DNA of 11,232 nt from assembly GCA_021158865.1 (NCBI GenBank), contig JAGGSX010000030.1, forward strand, positions 1-11,232, given 5' to 3'. The notes under the pieces were generated by a model, which saw only the letters and a list, made by a program, of their open reading frames with translations, was not told the DNA's origin and searched no databases. The DNA is from Thermoplasmata archaeon (GTDB lineage: Archaea; Thermoplasmatota; E2; UBA202; JdFR-43). Position 1 is the first letter of the stretch. Each line of letters opens with the position of its first letter. Made by a program: the position numbers and the translations under genes. Below are positions 7,156-11,232 of this stretch, piece after piece.

Positions 7156-7174
7156 CCTGATATTCTTTCATCTT
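7156..7174. other. Convergent intergenic gap
   Basis: Only 19 bp separate the converging stop codons. The plus strand carries a pyrimidine-rich stretch (TATTCTTTCATCTTTT, 7161-7176), which could act as a U-rich archaeal terminator for the long cluster. No stem-loop is visible in the gap. Readthrough antisense RNA into either neighbour is likely unless termination is efficient. Confidence 0.4.
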
Positions 7175-8272
7175 TTATACAACATCTATTGCATATAATT
7201 TATTTGTTTCCATGCTCCATTGGTATGTCTTGCCATCTATACCAGTTGCATATCCTTCAACTGGTAAGCCCCCAAGATAAAAGGAGGAAAGAGGGTCAGC
7301 AACCAGCCAATATCCAAAATCATCTTTGAAGAATGCATAGCTTAAATTTGCATGATAATAGGAATCTATACTTCTTAGCAAATTTAAATCTTTTCCAATG
7401 TATACAGCCGCAAATGCATGATTTGCAGGAGCATCTGCGATGTATATTCTTGCTGTTCCTCCTATATTTTTTATCATGGCTGAAATTGTCATGGCGAATT
7501 CCTCGCAGTCGCCGCCCTGTATTAAAGCTATGGAAGGACTATTCCATATATCTTCATCATCTGTGTCATTGACATATTTTGTATCGCGAAGAGAATATAG
7601 ATAGTCAAATATTGCACATACTTTTGCTATGGTGTATTTGTTGTCATATCCTGTAGTTGCTTCTTCTGTTTTTTGCATGACAATTGCAGGATTAGGGTCT
7701 TTATCAATGAGTTTTTTTATTCTATCAAAATATAAATAATAATTTTTTTGCATTTTGTAATTTGTAGGAGGTTTATATCCGCTTATATTTATTTCATGCT
7801 GGGGCGTCCATTCACATCCATAATCGTGCCATCTTTTGTTTCTATTCTCAGAGAGAACATATAATCCAATTTTGTATTCATAACTTCCCTTCTTAGGGCA
7901 TTTAAATGAAAAAATGAATGATTGCACATCTCCTCTATCCACTCTTTTCCCGTCATTTCCATCTCCCCATTTTTGTATCTGGCCATCTATATTTATTGCA
8001 ATGTTGTAAATGAAAAGATTTGAATTTCCTATATTTTTAACTTCAATTCTTGCTACACCCATGTAATTTGCATATAACCCATTAAATGACCATGATAAAT
8101 TATAAGCAGGCTGAGGCGAAAACAACGCATTTGCAATTGGCTTTTTTTCAAGATGCAAGGTGTAAGGCAATGGTGTAACAACATCATTTTCATCAAATCC
8201 ATGTCTATAAATATTTGGAGTGAGCAAACAGCCGGAGAGAAAAACTACAAGAATTGCCCAAATCCATTTCAT
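7175..8272 (-). CDS. Transglutaminase-like lipoprotein, probably surface-anchored
   Basis: The 365-residue protein begins with a short hydrophobic signal ending in a lipobox, VFLSGC (C15), so it is probably exported and held at the outer face of the membrane by a lipid. Residues about 60-165 look like an Ig-like beta-sandwich of the CARDB kind (ARIEVKNIGNSNLFIYNIAIN). The C-terminal region is a transglutaminase/cysteine-protease fold with the full catalytic triad: C256 in QGGDCEEFA, H285 in ANHAFAAV and D326 in WLVADPL. Archaeal members are mostly uncharacterised; they may be proteases or peptide-crosslinking enzymes acting on surface proteins. The ATG at 8272 has GAGGTG at 8286-8281 (8 nt spacer) and overlaps the dehydrogenase stop by 4 nt, so the pair is an operon. 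No functional link between the two is obvious. Confidence 0.85.
   Translation of the reverse strand: MKWIWAILVVFLSGCLLTPNIYRHGFDENDVVTPLPYTLHLEKKPIANALFSPQPAYNLSWSFNGLYANYMGVARIEVKNIGNSNLFIYNIAINIDGQIQKWGDGNDGKRVDRGDVQSFIFSFKCPKKGSYEYKIGLYVLSENRNKRWHDYGCEWTPQHEINISGYKPPTNYKMQKNYYLYFDRIKKLIDKDPNPAIVMQKTEEATTGYDNKYTIAKVCAIFDYLYSLRDTKYVNDTDDEDIWNSPSIALIQGGDCEEFAMTISAMIKNIGGTARIYIADAPANHAFAAVYIGKDLNLLRSIDSYYHANLSYAFFKDDFGYWLVADPLSSFYLGGLPVEGYATGIDGKTYQWSMETNKLYAIDVV
7240..7266. repeat. 9-bp perfect inverted repeat inside the lipoprotein gene
   Basis: TACCAGTTG (7240-7248) and CAACTGGTA (7258-7266) are exact reverse complements with a 9-nt loop. They lie in the codons for the last 30 or so residues of the lipoprotein (around LPVEGYATG). 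An RNA hairpin near the 3' end is possible, but the sequence is constrained by coding and the repeat may be chance. Confidence 0.35.
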
Positions 8273-9231
8273 TTCTTATACACCTCTAAATTAACGCAAT
8301 TTGGAGGAATTTCTCCTTTCAAAAAAGAAAGAACATTTTCTGCAACCATTACAGCCATCTTTGTTCTTGTTTCAAGCGATGCAGAGCCGATATGGGGCGT
8401 TAAAACAACATTGTCAAGCTTTATCAAATTTTTATTTACATTGGGCTCATTTTCATATACATCGAGGGCGGCGCCTGCTATTTCGCCATTTTTCAACGCT
8501 TCATACAATGCATCTTCATCAATGCATTTCCCTCTGGCTGTATTTATTAAATATGCTGTTTTTTTCATCATTTTTAGCTCATTTCTTCCTATCAGGTGAT
8601 ATGTTTCATTTGTTAAAGGAACATGCAGAGATATAAAATCAGCTTTTTTTAACAAATCATTAAGACTGACATATTTTGCAATCCTTTCCATCTCTTCGTT
8701 TCTATGCCTGCTGTAATAAATAATATTCATTCTAAATCCTTCAGCACGCTTGGCTACAGCTTTTCCAATTCTTCCTGCTCCTATTATTCCAAGCGTTTTT
8801 TTATAAATATCTCCACCAAGCATGAGTAACGGAGCCCATCCTTTGAATTTTCCCTGTCGCATGAATTTGTCTCCTTCAACTATTCTCCTTGCAATTGAAA
8901 GTATCAAAGCCCATGTTAAATCGGCAACAGTTTCTGTTAAAACGCCTGGTGTATTGGTTACAACTATGTTTCTTTTTGTAGCCTCTTTAACATCAATATT
9001 GTCATATCCAACTGCATAATTTGCAATCATTTTTAATGATGGCGATGCATTTATAACATCTTTATCAATGGCATCAGTAAGCAATGATATGAGAATATCT
9101 TTGTCCTTAACTCTTTTAATGATTTCTTGCTTATCTGGTGGCGAATCGCCTTCATAAATGTCTAATTCATGTTTCTCAAGCATTTTTATGGCTTCCGATG
9201 GTAAGCGTCGACTCATAAAAATTTTTGCCAT
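8269..9231 (-). CDS. gyaR: D-2-hydroxyacid dehydrogenase, glyoxylate/hydroxypyruvate reductase type
   Basis: From 9231 the product is 320 residues, the usual size of GyaR-type enzymes, which reduce glyoxylate or hydroxypyruvate with NAD(P)H in the cytosol. The Rossmann motif GAGRIG is at 151-156. The catalytic residues stand in family context: R233 (NTARGK), E262 (ENEP) and H280 (PHIGSA). The stretch GWAPLLMLGGDIYKKTLGIIG just before the nucleotide site resembles archaeal glyoxylate reductases; there is no ACT domain, which argues against phosphoglycerate dehydrogenase SerA. The start MAKIFMSRRLP at 9231 is preferred over an ATG five codons upstream. It matches family N-termini, and a TATA box lies about 25 bp upstream, which puts the transcription start at or next to this ATG. 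It is the first gene of the minus-strand operon. Confidence 0.9.
   Translation of the reverse strand: MAKIFMSRRLPSEAIKMLEKHELDIYEGDSPPDKQEIIKRVKDKDILISLLTDAIDKDVINASPSLKMIANYAVGYDNIDVKEATKRNIVVTNTPGVLTETVADLTWALILSIARRIVEGDKFMRQGKFKGWAPLLMLGGDIYKKTLGIIGAGRIGKAVAKRAEGFRMNIIYYSRHRNEEMERIAKYVSLNDLLKKADFISLHVPLTNETYHLIGRNELKMMKKTAYLINTARGKCIDEDALYEALKNGEIAGAALDVYENEPNVNKNLIKLDNVVLTPHIGSASLETRTKMAVMVAENVLSFLKGEIPPNCVNLEVYKK
8281..8286 (-). promoter_or_regulatory. Ribosome binding site of the transglutaminase-like lipoprotein gene
   Basis: GAGGTG on the reverse strand lies within the last codons of the dehydrogenase gene, 8 nt before the lipoprotein ATG at 8272. It supports this start and translation from a shared mRNA. 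Confidence 0.65.
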
Positions 9232-9250
9232 GATGTGTATATACATGGAA

Positions 9251-9260
9251 TTATTTATAG
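9251..9260 (-). promoter_or_regulatory. TATA box of the dehydrogenase operon (leaderless mRNA predicted)
   Basis: The reverse strand reads CTATAAATAA. Its centre is about 25 bp from the ATG at 9231, so the expected start of transcription falls on or beside the start codon. No Shine-Dalgarno sequence is seen before this ATG, in line with a leaderless message. Confidence 0.6.
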
Positions 9261-9313
9261 AAAATGGTGAGAATAAAATCCATAAAATGAGAGTTAATTA
9301 TTTATATTAGAAT

Positions 9314-9321
9314 AAATATAT
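9314..9321 (+). promoter_or_regulatory. TATA box of the inositol-phosphate operon
   Basis: AAATATAT lies in the divergent region between the dehydrogenase and inositol synthase genes. Its centre is about 44 bp from the ATG at 9362, predicting transcription from about 9343 and a leader of about 19 nt with the ribosome binding site. A second AT-rich candidate (TTTATATT, 9301-9308) lies just upstream, so the exact element is uncertain. Confidence 0.5.
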
Positions 9322-9349
9322 TTTTGTTATAATTTCTATTAAAAAATTT

Positions 9350-9357
9350 GAGGTGAT
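9350..9357 (+). promoter_or_regulatory. Shine-Dalgarno sequence that fixes the inositol synthase start
   Basis: GAGGTGAT is an almost full-length complement to the archaeal 16S rRNA tail and lies 4 nt before ATG 9362. The in-frame GTG at 9353 is part of this sequence and so cannot be the start. Confidence 0.8.
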
Positions 9358-9361
9358 AAAA

Positions 9362-10543
9362 ATGAAGCTCTGGCTTATTGGAGCGTATGGGATTGTAGCT
9401 ACTACAACAGCTGTTGGTGGTAAGGCAGTTGAGAAAGGATTAATAAACAAAACAGGGCTTGTGTCAGAACTTCCCCAATTTGACGGAATAAATGATTATG
9501 CAAAGTTACGTTTTGAGTTTGGAGGGCATGAGATTAGAAACTTGGATAAGAATTTATCTCAAGCAGCATATATGCACTGGGAAAAAAACAGGCATTATGA
9601 TGCAAGTATTTTGAAAGAGATAAAACATGATTTAGAAAAAGTGAACGCTAAAAAGGGAACAGCTTTAGCTTGTGGCACAGGCATAGAAGAACTGGGAAAA
9701 ATTCAATCCCTTGAAAATGATGGACTAAGTTTAAGAGAAATTGTTGAAAGGATAGAAAGAGATATAAGAAAATTTAAAAATAATGATACCGTTGTTATAA
9801 ATGTCGCATCTACAGAACCCGTGGCTAAATTAAATGAAAAATATCACAATTCCATAGAAGGATTTGAAGAAATGATAGACGAAGATAAAAAAGAGTTTGC
9901 AAGTGCAAGCATGCTTTATGCTTACGCTGCCATAAAAAATAAAATACCTTATGGAAACTTTACGCCAAGCATCGGTTCTTCTCTACCTGCTCTAAAAAAA
10001 CTTGCAATTGAAAATGAAGTTCCTCATGCTGGAAATGATGGAAAAACCGGAGAAACGCTCGTTAAAACAACTCTTGCACCAATGTTTCTTTATAGAAATT
10101 TAGAAGTAATTGGATGGATGGGATATAATATATTAGGAGATTTTGATGGAAAAGTTTTAAGTCATAAAGACAACAAGGAGAGCAAAATTATTTCGAAGGA
10201 TAGCGTTCTGAAAAAAATTTTGGGCTATTCTCCTTACAGCATTACAGAAATTGAATATTTTCCGAGTTTGGTTGACAATAAGACCGCGTTTGACTTCATA
10301 CATTTCAAAGGATTCCTTGGAACGAAAATGAAATTTTATTTTGTATGGGATGGAATAGACGCTATTGTTGCATCCCCTCTTGTAATAGATATTGCAAGAT
10401 TTCTCCTATTTGCAAAGAAAAAAGGAAAGTGCGGGGTTATAAAACAAATGGCATTTTTCTTTAAGAGCCCGATGGAAAGCAACACAATCAACACTCATGA
10501 ACAATTTCAGCAGCTTGCTGGCTGGTTCAAAAATACAATATGA
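9362..10543 (+). CDS. myo-Inositol-1-phosphate synthase
   Basis: The enzyme converts glucose-6-phosphate to L-myo-inositol-1-phosphate, using bound NAD for an internal oxidation and reduction. From 9362 the product is 393 residues, equal to the compact archaeal form. The N-terminus has the NAD loop WLIGAYGIVATTT (4-16). Later motifs are VINVASTEP (145-153), HAGNDGKTGETLVKT (222-236), GWMGYNILGD (251-260), DNKTAFDFIHFKGFLG (305-320) and AFFFKSPM (364-371). Lysines K275, K279, K307 and K368 correspond, with an offset of one, to the active-site lysines I recall for the Archaeoglobus fulgidus enzyme; I did not make an alignment. It overlaps the next gene by 4 nt (ATGA at 10540). In archaea this enzyme feeds inositol phospholipids and the thermoprotectant di-myo-inositol phosphate. 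Confidence 0.95.
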   Translation: MKLWLIGAYGIVATTTAVGGKAVEKGLINKTGLVSELPQFDGINDYAKLRFEFGGHEIRNLDKNLSQAAYMHWEKNRHYDASILKEIKHDLEKVNAKKGTALACGTGIEELGKIQSLENDGLSLREIVERIERDIRKFKNNDTVVINVASTEPVAKLNEKYHNSIEGFEEMIDEDKKEFASASMLYAYAAIKNKIPYGNFTPSIGSSLPALKKLAIENEVPHAGNDGKTGETLVKTTLAPMFLYRNLEVIGWMGYNILGDFDGKVLSHKDNKESKIISKDSVLKKILGYSPYSITEIEYFPSLVDNKTAFDFIHFKGFLGTKMKFYFVWDGIDAIVASPLVIDIARFLLFAKKKGKCGVIKQMAFFFKSPMESNTINTHEQFQQLAGWFKNTI

Positions 10544-11232
10544 AAGCGGTTATACTGGCGGCGGGCTTTGGAAAAAGAATGGGGGCGGAGAAGCCCAAGC
10601 CCCTTCTTAATTTATTTGGTATACCAACAATAGAGCATTCCATAAGAAAATTGAAAGGAAATGATATAATCATTGTTTATCATGATAAAGAAATAGAAGA
10701 ATTCATAAAGGAGAAATTTCCGAAAATAAAATTGGTTTATAATGATAAGCCAGAAAAAGAAAATGGATGGAGCTTATATTTATCAAAGAGTTATGTTGAA
10801 GATAATTTCCTTTTATTGATGGGTGACCATTATTATGGAGATGGATTTTTTAAAATTAATAAATTTGATGAAACAACTGTTTTTGTGAGTGATTCTTGCA
10901 TACATCCTGATGAAGCCACAAAGGTGAAAGTTGAAAATGAGAAAGTTGTGGATATTGGAAAGGAAATAAAAGATTATGATTATTTTGATACAGGTTTTTT
11001 TTATTGCAAGAAGGAAATTTTTGAATACATTGAAAGAATGAGAAGCAAAGAAAAAATAAGTTTATCTGATGTAATGCGCAAGCTTTCTGCAGAAAGAAAA
11101 GTTGGATATAAAATACTGCAGGAGAAATGGATTGACATTGATACAAAGGAAGATTTAGAAGAAGCCAATAAAATAGTTGAAGATAGCTTGTCAAAACCTT
11201 CGGATGGAATTATATCAAAAAATATAAATAGA
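10540..11232 (+). CDS. CTP:inositol-1-phosphate cytidylyltransferase, probably fused to DIPP synthase (3' truncated)
   Basis: The frame opens at ATG 10540 and stays open for 231 codons to the window edge without a stop. Residues 1 to about 220 form a nucleotidyltransferase domain. Visible motifs are AVILAAGFGKRMG (3-15), KPKPLLNLFGIP (18-29), the metal-site segment LLLMGDHYYGD, and WIDIDTKEDLEEA near the domain end. It should activate inositol-1-phosphate with CTP to CDP-inositol. The last visible residues, SKPSDGIISKNINR, resemble the linker leading into the CDP-alcohol phosphatidyltransferase domain of bifunctional IPCT/DIPPS enzymes. That domain would join CDP-inositol to a second inositol phosphate, but it lies outside the window. 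The start overlaps the inositol synthase stop by 4 nt, so the two are co-translated. A stand-alone cytidylyltransferase is less likely. Confidence 0.85.
   Translation, partial: MKAVILAAGFGKRMGAEKPKPLLNLFGIPTIEHSIRKLKGNDIIIVYHDKEIEEFIKEKFPKIKLVYNDKPEKENGWSLYLSKSYVEDNFLLLMGDHYYGDGFFKINKFDETTVFVSDSCIHPDEATKVKVENEKVVDIGKEIKDYDYFDTGFFYCKKEIFEYIERMRSKEKISLSDVMRKLSAERKVGYKILQEKWIDIDTKEDLEEANKIVEDSLSKPSDGIISKNINR

Noticed and set aside
7333..8636. Open frames on the plus strand opposite the lipoprotein and dehydrogenase genes
   Set aside because: They lie opposite well-supported genes, encode low-complexity Ser/Phe/His-rich products with no recognisable domain, and lack ribosome binding sites.
8269..9231. 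Phosphoglycerate dehydrogenase (SerA)
   Set aside because: The protein ends at about 320 residues with no ACT or intervening domain, and its sequence before the Rossmann motif resembles glyoxylate reductases.
9353..9361. GTG start for inositol synthase adding three residues
   Set aside because: The GTG is part of the GAGGTGAT ribosome binding site for ATG 9362, and the family N-terminus begins at that ATG.
10856..11194. Minus-strand open frame at the right end
   Set aside because: It is antisense to the clear cytidylyltransferase gene, and its Gln/Leu/His-rich sequence is typical of a reverse reading of AT-rich coding DNA.

Overview
This is an AT-rich archaeal chromosome segment. The archaeal signs are: TATA boxes about 45 bp upstream of start codons, Shine-Dalgarno (SD) sequences of the GAGGTGAT type, heavy use of ATA (Ile) and AGA/AGG (Arg) codons, an archaeal-type MiaB-like tRNA methylthiotransferase, and a myo-inositol-1-phosphate synthase very close to the Archaeoglobus enzyme as I remember it. 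The inositol genes point to a thermophile that makes di-myo-inositol phosphate (DIP). The lineage cannot be fixed from sequence reading alone; a euryarchaeal or Thermoplasmata-like group is a weak guess.

Layout. (1) Positions 1-61 hold the 5' end of an unrecognised minus-strand gene, with a perfect 11-bp inverted repeat over its start region. (2) Positions 192-7155 hold seven tightly packed plus-strand genes: a winged-helix regulator, a B12-binding-type radical SAM enzyme, a tandem universal stress protein, an ArsB/NhaD-type permease, PurN, FolC and the archaeal MiaB-like enzyme. Several overlap by 1-4 nt, so translational coupling is likely. (3) A convergent gap of 19 bp leads to a minus-strand pair, a glyoxylate-reductase-type dehydrogenase followed by a transglutaminase-like lipoprotein (9231 down to 7175). 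(4) A divergent promoter region (9232-9361) then serves a plus-strand pair, myo-inositol-1-phosphate synthase and a CTP:inositol-1-phosphate cytidylyltransferase. The second gene runs off the window end just as its second domain seems to begin.

How the genes may work together. The last pair forms a clear pathway: glucose-6-phosphate to inositol-1-phosphate to CDP-inositol, then probably to DIP. PurN and FolC together imply folate-based one-carbon metabolism, which many archaea lack. The first four genes of the long cluster (regulator, radical SAM enzyme, stress protein, permease) are the least explained part and could be one functional unit. The dehydrogenase and lipoprotein share an operon but no obvious pathway.

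The most useful corrections to a plain ORF call are these. The permease probably starts upstream at a non-standard ACG codon (2786). The dehydrogenase starts at 9231, probably on a leaderless mRNA. The inositol synthase starts at 9362, not at the GTG inside its own ribosome binding site. PurN starts at 4087 and FolC at 4742. I see no tRNA, rRNA, CRISPR array, insertion sequence or phage gene.
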